From: Babylonia areolata
Taxonomy: Eukaryota; Mollusca; Gastropoda; Neogastropoda; Buccinidae
NCBI RefSeq assembly: GCF_041734735.1
Contig: NC_134876.1
Location: forward strand, 19,726,269 to 19,790,268
Direction of reading: 5' to 3'
Length of the DNA: 64,000 nucleotides
Positions 22,732 through 34,219 of this stretch are shown piece by piece; the first letter of the stretch is position 1, and each line of letters begins with the position of its first letter. Position numbers and translations under genes: made by a program. The notes beneath the pieces are model-generated. The model did no database searches. It saw nothing but the letters and a program-made list of their open reading frames with translations, and had not been told where the DNA came from.

Positions 22732-25700
22732 GTGAGGAAGAATTGGGATAGATCACATTACTGTAGGTATAATTTGTCAAGTAATCACTAATTGAGATTA
22801 TTGTAAAGGGGTTGGGGGGGAGATGGGGTGATCAGATCAGAAGAAAATACAAATCATTTAGCTGAAGAAGTCTTTTATTTAGTTTTAAGTTCTGATGACA
22901 AGTAAGAATATTAGTGAACTGGTAGAGTGAAATTGTATATTCTTCTTTGTGCCAGGTATCTTTTATTTGTAGTATGTGGGGTAACTATTAAATGGGTTAA
23001 CTCTTGTCAGTTGAAGTAACTTGGATTTTGAAAAAGATTAAGATATTTTGAATCAAGTTTCATTGATTCTGTTTCAAATCGATGTGAATGCTGATTTAAG
23101 TAATATTGTGCTCTACAGGAACATATGGTGTAGTGTATAAAGGCCGCCATAGGAGAACAAATCAGCTGGTGGCACTGAAGAAAATTCGACTGGAAAATGA
23201 TGAGGAGGGTGTGCCATCCACTGCAGTCCGAGAAATCTCTATGTTGAAGGAGTTGCAGCATCCCAGCATTGTGAAGTATGATATATTTCTGCTGTTGTGT
23301 ATAGTTTTCCACATTACTGTTTCTTTCCATTTTTCATTGTTATAGTAGGCAGTTATTTATTATATATAAAAAATTTTAAAAAAGTTAGGACCTTCTGCAC
23401 TAGTGGGTCACAGTGAAGTATGTGTAGTTAAAAGGAAATTTTCTTCATAAAATTACTTTTAAGTAACATACTTACCGTGACTCAAATTTAAGACCCACCC
23501 ATTCCTCCCCGCTTCTGTTCTCCCTGCACGCTGCACTGGCTGTGGTGAATTGTCGTAAAAAGAGGGCACTAGTCAAGGATGCAATGGGGAGGTAACCTAC
23601 TACGGGAGGTTATTGGCCGTTGTTAGGGAATCAGAACCTTGCCGGAGTCTGCAGTAGTGGGTCACAGTAAGTATGTTACTTAAACGTAATTTTAGGATGA
23701 AAATTTCCATTCTAAGCTTAAAAGTAGTTGTCTGCAGAATTTCAAAGGCTGCTTGCTTATATATCAAGCTGGCATGCTTCCCTGTACTTAATGATGAGCA
23801 CTTGCTGAAGTTATTCATAGCTTTTTCTCAAATAGAGCTAAAAGTGCTTTTCATGTACAAAAACTTGTTAACTATCAATGATGAAATGCTGAAACAATTT
23901 ATTGTGACACAACTTGCTCACATTTGCACACATACACACACATAACATTGATTGGACACAAACTGGTGGACAAAGATATCAGTACTGCATATTTAGATGG
24001 GTCTTTTGGATAAGGGTTGAAAGAGTTTGTGGAAATGGAATGTCTAATGTAAAATACAAAGCTGTTTTGGATGGTTGGACCCAGAAAGGAAAGAGTACGT
24101 TGACTGAAGGATTTTGTTCTGACAGATGGATAAAAAAGAATCCAATTATCAGAAGAGCAGAGATTTTGAGATGTGTTGTATTGACGAAGAATATCAGAGG
24201 TATTCAATTATTTCAGTGCCAGTGCCATTGATTGAGGGGTGTTGTATTGACGAAGAATATCAGAGGTATTCAATTATTTCAATGCCAGTGCCATTGATTG
24301 AGGGATGTGAAGCTGAATGAAGAGTTTGTATGAAATCCAGGACTGAATGGGGAGCTGATGCAAGGATTTCAGAAGAGTTGTGGTATGTTCATATTTTGGG
24401 AATTTCAGAGTCGGCTTCGCTGCACTGTTCTGAACCTTTTGGAGCTTGGGAAGCTGGTACTTTGTTTTTGCTTGTTACTTAGTAGGGGGCCAGCAAATAA
24501 CAAAGTTTTACTAAACTAGTTCATTAGCAGTTTTTATATGTAGTTATATGGTCAGTAATTTATTTTAGACTCAATTGATTCATTTAAGTACAATCAGCTA
24601 TCAGCATACCCCCAGAATGTGTTCGTGAAAGGCCTGTTACCGTTTTTTGTGTAAACTCAGTCATGGCACATCATTTTGTGGACATTGTATTAGAAACCCT
24701 AGCTTTGCAACAATTTTTTAGACTCATCAGAGTCAGTCTGTAAATAGTGTGGTCAGTTGGGCTATAAGCAACAAAGTTAGATGATTGATAACCACCTCAT
24801 TAAACCGCCTAAAGGAACTTAGTGAAAGCCAGATTTCAAAAGCAACATGACAGAAACATATCTACTGGAAGTTGTCACTGAAGAAAAAACCAAATCTTAT
24901 ATCAGCTCATGTAGAATATATGGGTCATCATTAAATTTTTAGTTCTCACTAAGGGTTACTCACTTCAGTGGATAAATTATACAAGAAGACGTGTTCTTGT
25001 GTCAAGAAAGGAACACTGCTGCTTTTGAGCCACACTGAAAACTAAATTTTACTAACTCTGAATGCTTTGATGAAGTTCACTTTGTGTGTATGAACAGAAT
25101 AAGATAACTTAAAGCCAGACCTCACCTTAAAAAAATTCATATCATTCAAAACCAATTGGCGTGTGTTTGAATTCTCATTCTGTGTCGCAGTCATCACAAG
25201 CCTAATGGACTTTTTTTTTCCAATAAAATCAGCATAGCCATGAAATCATGGAAGTACCTGGATCTTCAGAATCTTTAAAATAGATTTGAGACATTAACAA
25301 ACTGGATTTCCAGGGCAGTTAATTTTTTTTTTTTTTTCATTTCATGAGATGCATGACAATAGTGTCATTTCAACAGTTCTGTTCAAATGTTGCATAAAAA
25401 ACTAGATTTGTAATGCTTGTGATGTGTGTCAGGTTTACATGCTATAAATGTGTTCATGCAAACAATGCATTGATATTGTAATTCATCAAGTGTACTAGAA
25501 GTCTTCTAAGGAAGTTTAATAGCATCTTTTAGATTTTTGTGTTCAACATAAAGCACTTATAGTCATAGTGTCACAAGCATAATTGACATGCACATTCCCA
25601 CATTGCCCATTCACATCACAGAAATAAGTAACTTTTGCCATTTTCTTCCAATTGTGCATGAAAATATAAAGGATTTAGATTCTTAAACAACCAGTTTAAA

Positions 25701-28700
25701 CTATTTAACCAATTTAAATTTTTGCCTCCAATTCCAACTGTGTGACCAGCACTGAAGAATGACCCATTATTTCCTTACAGTGTTATGTTTCATGTTAAAT
25801 AATGATAATATGCATTCTAGCCCATTTATCATTTGATTATTTTATAACAATGCCATAGTCTTTCAGATAAGATTGAGGCACACTAAAAATCACAAAACAT
25901 TGTTTTTGTGGCAAAATCAGAAGGAATCGTACAAGTAAAGGGGGTTTTGCCTTTTAGTAATCTTTGGATAGTTACATTTCTAACTGGTGCTCAGAAAGAA
26001 TATAATAAGTAAAAAATGCATGATCTTTCAGGTTTATACATATATGTATATAATTTTTATTTATATATATATATATGGTTTTTTGTTGGTTTTTTTGTTG
26101 GTTTTTTTGTTTTTTTGTAATTAACTTGCTGGTTTGATCTGTTTCAGATTGTTGGACGTGCTGATGCAAGACAACAAACTGTATTTGGTGTTCGAGTTCC
26201 TCAGCATGGATTTGAAAAAGTATCTGGATAGTCTTCCAAATGGACAGCAGATGGACAGAATGTTGATCAAGGTACTTAACAATTAAAATACACCGGATAA
26301 GACAGTTGGCCTTAATCATTGATGGTGATTTCACACACTAGACAGATTGCTTCAAGGAATCATTGATAGTGATTTTTACTCACTATGTTAGTGACAATGT
26401 ATTTTTTTCTTTTGTCAGTGGTGCTTTTACTAATGTGTCACTGTGCTTACATAATGGACAGAGCATATCTCTACGCCTGATGCTGAGTATTTTATTGCAA
26501 TTTTTAATGTTCAGATACAAAACAGCTCTGCCCTTTCACTTCCCAGTCTCCTAATGAATGACAGAAAACTACACAGTATTGCTGAGGCTGATAATTCTTT
26601 TCTGCCCCAAACTGTTAATTGTCAGTTTAAAAAGAGTACTTGATACTGTCAGAGAGTCATACAATTGTTATTTAAAAGAAGAGAAAAAAAAGTTAAACAA
26701 AAGTATGCAGATAACCAGAGTATGTACTTTAGAAAAGGAGAAAAAAAAACCCATGCTGTTCTGTGCAGTGAATATGTTCAGAGGACCCTGAACACATGGT
26801 TCTTACAGTCTTTGGGAAAATGAGAGAACCATATCTGCTAACCCCAGGCTTGAAAAGTCTTGGAAAAATGATTTGCCATTTAGAGTTTGGATAAGTCATG
26901 GAATTTCAGTAAAACCTCTGACCAGTACCACCAGTACCATTTAACAAAGAGCTTATGCCGCTTATTGCATCCACACACAAAAAAAGTCAAAAATTGAACA
27001 ATATTGATAATGGCATATCCACTGATTTGATTCATAAACTGTGAAACAGACAAAATAATTACTATTCAGTTTGGCTTTGTGTTAGAAATTTTCAGTCTGA
27101 TCTGGAATTATCAGTATCGGTAGCTCAAGGAGGCGTCACTGCGTTCGGTCAAATCCATATACGCTACACATCTGCCAAGCAGATGCCTGACCAGCAACGT
27201 AACCCAACACGCTTAGTCAGGCCTTGATCTGGAAGATATATGAGTAATATATATCAGATTATCTGGGATCCTGTTCTGCCAGAGGGTGGAGAGTGAGCAC
27301 CATTTGTTGTTTTTCCTTTCAGAGTTACATGTATCAGATTGTGTCTGGGATCCTGTTCTGCCACAAGAGACGGGTGTTGCACCGTGACTTGAAGCCACAA
27401 AACTTGCTGATTGACAACAAGGGGGGTATCAAGATCGCCGACTTTGGTCTGGCACGGGCTTTTGGCATTCCAGTCCGAGTTTACACACATGAGGTCAGTC
27501 ACTTTCATCCCCATAATTATACTCCATCTTTTTATTTTCCCATCCCCCAACTCCCCTTTTTTTTTCATGTGAGTATGTTCCAAGTGAACCATGTAGTCCA
27601 TTAGCTTTTTAAATATATATGTATATATATATTTTTTTTTATATTTTTTTTTTATTTATTTATTTATATTTTAAGAGTATGAATTCTAATTGAGTTTATT
27701 ATTGTTTGTTTGTTTTTTTGTTGTTGTTTTTGTTTGTTGTTTGTTTGTTTTTTCAAAGAAGAAAACCATAGTGATTTTTTTGGGGGGGGGGAGATCATGT
27801 GGAGTCAAAATTCAGTACTTAGCTGTTGGTTCAGAGAAATCTAAAATATGGAGCTTCTGTGACTGAGGGAAGAGTTTGAAGTGAGACAGATGTGTGTATT
27901 ATAATTTGTATAAATAATTTTGCCATATGTGCAGGTTGTGACCCTGTGGTATCGCGCCCCTGAGATCCTGTTGGGGTCGGCTCGCTACTCTACACCAGTG
28001 GACGTGTGGAGCATTGGAACCATGTTTGCTGAGATGGCCAACAGGCGACCCCTGTTCCACGGGGACTCTGAAATTGACCAGCTCTTCAGAATATTCAGGT
28101 TGGTCTGTTATTGGGTTTTTGTGTGTTCCCCACCCCCCAGTTTCAAGATGGTGTCAAACCAGGTGGTCAAATGCATATATGCCTCACTACATCTGCTTAA
28201 AGATGTAGCAGATGCTTGACCCTACTCAAAAACCCAATAATTTGGTGAGGTTCTAGAAAGTCAGTCATACACATAAAGCATTGGTCTAGTTTTGACAGTG
28301 TGCTGGAATTGTATGTCTGAACTAATGTGCTCTTTTTTCATCTATATCATGCTTCTGCTCTTTGTTTTTGGTGTTAAAAATGAGAGCGCCCAAGAATTGA
28401 TAGACGGACAGAAAATATGAAAAACCTTAGCCGTATCATAGAGCACAGGAGCAAGAGTCAAGATGGCTGCCGGAAAAAGAGAGTGCTAGTCAGGGATGCA
28501 AAGGGGAGGTAACCTACTTCGGGAGGTTATCGGCCGTAGCTACTTTTGTTTTCTTCGCATAGGCGGGTAGTAGTTTGCACAGGACAGGAATCAGACCCCT
28601 GCCGAAGTCTGCATTAGTGGGTCACGGTAAGTATGTTACTTAAACGTAAGTTTAGGAAGAAAATTTCCTTTATTTGCCTATCAGTTTGTTTTGGGTGTTA

Positions 28701-30027
28701 GAATTTTAAATCATTTGCCCATCAGTTCATATGACTGCACGGAGTAAGAGAGAGAATAAAGGTGAGCAAAACAATTGATCATTTGTGTGTTTTTTTGTTT
28801 GTTTTTTAACCTTGAGATGACTTGCTTTAGGAGGCTTCCTTACCGCTACTATCTTGGGAGTGGTGAGGGAGGCATAACCCACTTGCAAAACCTCCATTCC
28901 CTGATAGAAATACTGGATTTGCTTCTTAAAAGGGTGGCAGCGATGTTATTGGCAGTCTCACCTATTTTTTTCCTTTGTGTATGTATTGTTATTATTTATT
29001 TTCAGGACAATGGGAACTCCGACAGAAGACACATGGCCAGGTGTGAGCTCACTGCCAGACTACAAATCCAACTTCCCATGTTGGAAGGGCGTGCAGTTTT
29101 CATCTACTGTCAAAAACCTGGATGAGCATGGCATGGACCTTCTGCAGGTACTCTTTTTTTCCCCCCCCTTTTTTTCTCCAGTCTCACACATATGAAGTTT
29201 GACTCATTCCTCCCCCACCTCCCATCCCTTGTCAACGTATCACCCATGAAATCCTATGTCAAGGGAACAAACTCTTTTGCAATTTTTCAGTGGTAAGTAT
29301 AAGGATTGATTAAAAATTTTAAAAAAAAAAGAAAAGTTTTCTTGTTCCACTGAGTTGTTTTTTTTTGTTTTTTTTGCCTTCTGCACATAGTAAAGTTGTA
29401 AAAGGATCTCTTCTTGTTTTTTCAGGATTATGTTGCTGTGTACCCACCCCCAGCCCCCACTCCCACACACAAATCAAATTTGACAATCTAAAGGGGGAAA
29501 ACAGTATGATGTTTCAAAGTTTTTTTGGCAGTCCACTTGACTGTGTGGAGAACTAGGAAAATCTGTTAACTCTACTTGTGTTGTCCTCTGGGTTTTAGAT
29601 GAATGTTCTTGAACAAAAATAATCGCAAATAAAACAAGAAATTTACATCAATCAACAGTCATTGAATATTAGTTTATTACTAACACTATGTTTGCATTTC
29701 AACTTTATTTGAATCCACGATCAGTCGGCAAATCATTGCTTTGGCCCTCATGACATCCTGTTCAATTGTATTTTCTTTTCTACTGTTTGGGGCTGAAAGA
29801 ATGAAACCCCCCAAAAAAGTTATTGCTTGTAGGTGTATATATATTGTGTTTATTATTATTTGATTGTTATTTTTTTCTTCACAGCAGATTTCTCTGTTGA
29901 TTTGTTACAGAAATGCTTGTTCTATGACCCTGTCAAACGAATCTCTTGCAAGACGATGATCAATCACCCGTACTTCAGCACCCTGGACAAAACAGTGTTG
30001 CCAGCCAATCTTATCAGCTACGAGTAA
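22695..30027 (+). CDS. CDK1: Cyclin-dependent kinase 1 (CDK1/cdc2), complete
   Basis: Seven coding exons (22695-22731, 23119-23275, 26148-26271, 27323-27493, 27935-28098, 29006-29147, 29911-30027) join in phase to 303 residues; human CDK1 has 297. Kinase landmarks are [11 protein letters not shown] (glycine loop with Thr14/Tyr15), catalytic Lys in [23 protein letters not shown] and the activation-loop [14 protein letters not shown] with its CAK-site Thr. Others are [27 protein letters not shown] and NHPYF. The start [13 protein letters not shown] and [13 protein letters not shown] favour CDK1 over CDK2. It drives G2/M with cyclin A/B in nucleus and cytoplasm. Unusual: the cyclin-binding helix reads PSTAVRE instead of PSTAIRE. 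Confidence 0.96.
23119..23275 (+). CDS. CDK1: CDK1 coding exon 2
   Basis: 157 nt, acceptor ctctacag, donor gtatga. Encodes the rest of the glycine loop through the PSTAVRE helix and HPSIVK. Confidence 0.96.
23434..23708 (+). mobile_element. TIR element (MITE) with U1-site termini, copy a
   Basis: Begins ggaaattttc and ends gaaaatttcc. The two ends form an inverted repeat of about 50 bp with roughly six mismatches. Both ends carry gtaagtatg, reading outward, next to a gtgac/gtcac block. The body has ggaggtaacctac ... gggaggttatt ... gccggagtctgcagtagtggg. A decayed second end lies directly upstream at 23389-23433 in inverted arrangement. Lies in CDK1 intron 2. No transposase and no clear target duplication seen. 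Confidence 0.75.
24174..24302 (+). repeat. 66-bp tandem duplication
   Basis: Two nearly identical copies of tgttgtattgacgaagaata ... gccattgattgagg, in CDK1 intron 2. Confidence 0.92.
26148..26271 (+). CDS. CDK1: CDK1 coding exon 3
   Basis: 124 nt, acceptor tgtttcag, donor gtactt. Encodes [20 protein letters not shown] and [10 protein letters not shown]. Confidence 0.96.
27111..27227 (-). mobile_element. SINE family A, 3' module only
   Basis: Minus-strand 3' module ending in ...ctactgataatt-like tail at 27111-27125. Located about 95 bp before CDK1 exon 4. Confidence 0.87.
27323..27493 (+). CDS. CDK1: CDK1 coding exon 4
   Basis: 171 nt, acceptor cctttcag, donor gtcagt. Encodes the catalytic HRDLKPQN loop and DFG segment, up to YTHE. 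Confidence 0.96.
27935..28098 (+). CDS. CDK1: CDK1 coding exon 5
   Basis: 164 nt, acceptor atgtgcag, donor gttggt. Encodes [20 protein letters not shown] and the [13 protein letters not shown] segment. Confidence 0.96.
28440..28668 (+). mobile_element. TIR element with U1-site terminus, copy b
   Basis: Shares the body and right terminus with copy a (ends gaaaatttcc at 28668). The left terminus is not visible. It contains a pyrimidine-rich acceptor ending at 28562 and a donor g|gtaagtat at 28627, in the same sense as CDK1, within intron 5. Confidence 0.75.
29006..29147 (+). CDS. CDK1: CDK1 coding exon 6
   Basis: 142 nt, acceptor ttttcag, donor gtactc. Encodes [12 protein letters not shown] through [10 protein letters not shown]. 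Confidence 0.95.
29911..30027 (+). CDS. CDK1: CDK1 last coding exon
   Basis: Acceptor ttgttacag at 29902-29910, stop TAA at 30025-30027. Encodes [20 protein letters not shown] and a short diverged tail. An earlier AG at 29884-29885 would break the frame. Confidence 0.95.
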   Translation, partial: KCLFYDPVKRISCKTMINHPYFSTLDKTVLPANLISYE

Positions 30028-31320
30028 TTGCATGCCCTGTCTGCCTGCCTGCCGTCTTTCCTGCCACACGCCTAATGGATCAGCTGTCATTTTCAGCGCA
30101 CAACACTTTTACATCTACGCACACAGGCTGTGACTTATCTATTGATTAAAAAAAAAGAGAAAGAGAAAAAGGTGGAGCACTGTTGCAGCTTGTTTATTCT
30201 GGCAGCAAGTAACAGGGGGAGAGCCAAGTGTCACATATGGTTGGACTTAATTTAGTTCAGTGGTATCTTCACTTCTACACTCAGGATGGTTTTTTCACAG
30301 AAAAAGGGCCTGTAGAGTTGGGTTACCTGTTGGCTGACGCCCTTGATTTAAAGGTCAAATTGTTCAGGTCTTGGTTTGGTGAAGGTTGTGTTGTTTGAAG
30401 GGATGGGTCCTGGCACAGAAAAAGGGACAGGCTCTCCATTTTGTTCATTTCATCAGCAGTGCGAAAGTGGTGGGAGTTTACACTGGGCACTTCATATGCC
30501 AGGAAGTAAAAGCTTAGAAACAATCTTTGAATATATAAAAGTATATCTGAAAGAAGACTGAGTGTTACTGCTTTGATTTGATTTGATTAATTGTTATAAG
30601 TCACATTATGACAAAAGTTGATAACCATACTCCTGTCCAATGAGCTTTCAGCCATGAAATGGTCTTCATGGTTGGCTGAATTGTCCACATGCTCTGGATA
30701 AAATTTAGTTCACATGCTCCTCATGCAACATTCAAAACAGTCTTGTAACAAAATGCTGATGTTCTTTCAGTGTTGAAGCAGCAGGAAATGTACAGTGGTG
30801 GTTCATTAAGTTTTGAAAGGAGATGTCTTTATAAAAACAATGTAATCAGGGGAATGGAAATGTGTGGCTTGGTATGTTGAACACATACCAAGTCTTTTGT
30901 GTATGTGGTAAGAATAAATGTGTGTGTGTGTGTGAGCATGGGACTGGAACGGAAGGAATTGCATTTTGTTGAAATGTTGCTGACATAACCAAATGTGCGA
31001 ATGAATGGAGAAAAGGGCAAGAAACTGCCTCTACTTTTTTGAAAGTCTTTACTTGGCTGCATGTGAAAGCCACCGATGTGTTCATGTTTTTGTTTGGTCC
31101 TAAATCCTGTGTCTGTCTGGCACACATATGTTCTGCCTGACTTTGCCTTTGTTTTATGTGAACATGTACATGATGATCGATGTCTTCGTGTTTGTTTGGT
31201 CTGGAATTCATGTTCTCTTTAGACATATTCTGCCTGCCTTTTCTTTTGTTATTAGCATGTACATTTTCTTCTGTGTGCATCATATTTATTTCCTAGAATA
31301 AAGTAGTAAACAGCAGTCTT
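30028..31320 (+). other. Probable CDK1 3' UTR
   Basis: Non-coding sequence after the stop. AATAAA at 31297-31302 is the clearest polyadenylation signal downstream. The end point is inference. Confidence 0.45.
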
Positions 31321-33253
31321 GTCTAATCACTTATTCTTGTTTATCAGGCTTTATCAAATTTGTTTTAGGAAGAGTTCCTTGAGTAGTTGCTCATAGTCTT
31401 AAGTCTGTAGACTCAATTAGCTGTGCATTTTATAATGGTCATGTTTTGGTCTGTTTAACTGTTTCTGTATCGGAGAAAACTGACCATACCCTTCATGTCC
31501 AGTGACTCATTGAGGGTCATTTGTTTTGACTCCTGTGGAAAATTAAAGAACTGCTTTTGGCAATGACCAGACTGACATTTCAGACAGCTGGCTTAGTTAT
31601 AGTAATAAATGTTGCAGTGTAAGTTTCCTGAACACTTATCATCGTTAGACACTGCTTTCTGTGTTCACATTCGTCAATAGATTCCAGTTATGTCTCAAGT
31701 GTTGATATAATAGTACCCATTTCAGTAATTCATACATCTGGGAAATGCAGTCATGTTGGTTTTCAGATGCTAAACAAAAGGGCAAGAGTTATCTGAAAAA
31801 TGTAGATTTAAGTAAACACTTTGATTTATGAGCTGTTAAATGCTCTTGTTTTTCTATTTGTGTTACATGTAATTTGTGTGTGCATGATGGTCAGGAACAA
31901 GGAGTGAAATCATGAGGAAATGCTGGATTTACTTGCATTTGAGTGCAGCAATCACTGATTAAACCTGCTGACCATTTCAAGTTTGCTGTTTTTGCAGTTT
32001 TATTGGATAGTGTATATGAGCATGTGACTTTCATGTTCTGGTGTGTGATGTATGAGCTTACATATTTATTTGAAAACTGATTATCAAACAATGTCATTGA
32101 CTAGCATGTGAGAAATTGTACAACACTGCAAAGACATTTCCTTGCTTTTATTTTATAACTTGGAGAACATTTTCTTGATTCTCATTCACGAATAGTTTAT
32201 TTAAAAACAAGACAATCCATTGATTGACAGTGACATCAACATTATTACAAGAACAAAAACTGTAAACCTGTAATATGTGCACATAATAAAATCAGACAAT
32301 TGCATTGATTATTCGCTCACACAAACACAATTTCAGACAAAAATAAAAATTGTATGTCACACTCTCATGTTCACACATCACCTTTTTCTCCCAATTCATG
32401 CACACTGGTGAAAAGTATTAAAAAAAAAGAAAAAGTGTTACATGTTACTAATGTAGTAAGTCCTTCCCTATCATATAAACAAAGGGACTTGTCAGAAAAC
32501 GTCCACTAGACAAGAACACTGTTGAATCAGTTTCTGTGGTCACTATTCTTCAAGCAATGAGTTCACTCAAACAAAGCACTAATTTCAAGCATCAGAACCA
32601 AACCGGTTTTATAAAAACACTCCAATGACCAGACTGAAGAGAGATGTAGCCTACTGACTGTCTTGGAAAACCAGGTCAGTAGAGGTACAAGGATCATACA
32701 GTCATGGAAGTCTGGAAAAATGAGAGTACCATTTCTAGAACTGGAAAAATCTGGGGGGAAATATTTGCCATTCATGGTTTGGAAGTCATCTGGGAATTTT
32801 ATTTTGAAAAAAGCTTGACCAGTATTATTCAACCAAGCTTAAATAATGTTTTTTGTTTGTTTTGTTTTTTAAAAGAAAAAGTAATGAATATTGAGGCAAT
32901 GGGATATTTGCTGATCTTTTCCATCTGCAGTGAAGCAAATTTGTATTATTCAGTTTGGTTTCATATTTGGTGAGGACAAGTTTCAGTCTTACCTGAAGAA
33001 ATATGGAATTTGTTGGTCACCTCTGGGAACCCTGAATCAGTAATTATCAAAACCCTGACATCATAATTAAGCTGCAACCAATAAGAGAGACTGATGGATC
33101 ACTGGTTTATATTTCGGCCATCTGAACACCCATGTAATTTTGCAAAATGCCTCGCCCCTCACGCAACTGCATAAGGAATAAATAACAATATATGTAAATT
33201 TGACTGCAGGATTCTGGTGTTGCCACTCAGTTCAAAATAAGTGTGCTACTGCT
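31321..33253. other. Intergenic, nothing recognised
   Basis: AT-rich sequence between the CDK1 3' end and the TTAA-flanked element. No coding frame with protein-like composition on either strand. Confidence 0.6.
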
Positions 33254-33257
33254 TTAA

Positions 33258-34215
33258 CCTTCACTGGCTGTCGCTATTGACTACACACGGAAGCTCATGT
33301 GGGTCGTCCACGACCCATACCGCTGTCGCTTTTGACTACACATGGAAGCTCATGTGGGTCGTCCACGACCCATACCTTTTTAAAGAGACAAAAACCTGTA
33401 TATTCCTCCAAAGCTTGTGTGGGTCATGCACGACCCATACTTTGTAAAGAGACAAAAACCGGTATATTCCTCCAAAGCTTGTAACAAAATATAGAAAAGG
33501 AAAACATTGTAACAACTGATTACACACACATGCGCTCGCACACGCACACAAACACTCAGAAGAAACATGCTCACGCATTCACACACATGCACATACACAC
33601 ACACACGCACACAACTGATCACACACACAAACGCAAAACACCACATGCACATACATACGAACCCTACTTGTGCACACACTGATAGATGAGACAGAGATGA
33701 CTGAAACAGAGAGAGATGACTCATAGCATCCTATACATGCACAATCAAAGATATTCAGTCACACAGGTACATACTGTTAGAGAAAGGGATGGAAGGGGGT
33801 TATTGCTGAAGACAGTGGAAAGGGACGGGGTTGGGGGGAGTAGTGGGGTAGTGAGGCTACTGAAAGTAAAACTTCTTTATTTTCCTTCACTAATTGCAAT
33901 GAAACCTGAAATCACTATTTAAAAGGTATGGGTCATGCATGACCCACACGAGCTTTCGAGGGGTGACCACGTTTTTTCCTCTTTAAAAAACATGGGTCAT
34001 ACACGACCCACACAAGTGTCCGTGTGTAGTTAAAACGCCACCTTTAATTACTCATTAACTAATTGATGATTTTTTTTTCATTTTTTGGCAAAAGTTGGCC
34101 TTTTAGGTGTAGGAAGTATTTCTGAAATTTCGTAGAAAAATATGAAGAATTGGCTGAGATATTTGCATTTTTGTATCCTTCTGGGTCGTGTACGACCCAC
34201 GATAGCCAGCGAAGG
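33258..34215. mobile_element. piggyBac-like MITE with subterminal palindromes
   Basis: Flanked by TTAA at 33254-33257 and 34216-34219. Terminal inverted repeats are ccttcactggctgtcg on the left and ccttcgctggctatcg (reverse complement) on the right, 14 of 16 matching. Inside each end are three 16-bp near-palindromes of the form gggtcgtgtacgaccc: 33301, 33356 and 33421 on the left; 33930, 33994 and 34183 on the right. The 958-bp interior has CA-rich sequence and no transposase frame, so it is non-autonomous. TTAA targets are characteristic of piggyBac-superfamily elements. Confidence 0.8.
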
Positions 34216-34219
34216 TTAA

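Noticed and set aside
23655-23680. U1 snRNA gene fragment
   Set aside because: Only the short 5' splice-site-like stretch matches; no U1 stem sequences follow. It is better explained as part of an inverted terminal repeat.
29886-29910. Alternative acceptor at 29884-29885 for the last CDK1 exon
   Set aside because: The added 25 nt would break the frame before the conserved FYDPVKRIS segment; 29902-29910 gives the conserved join.
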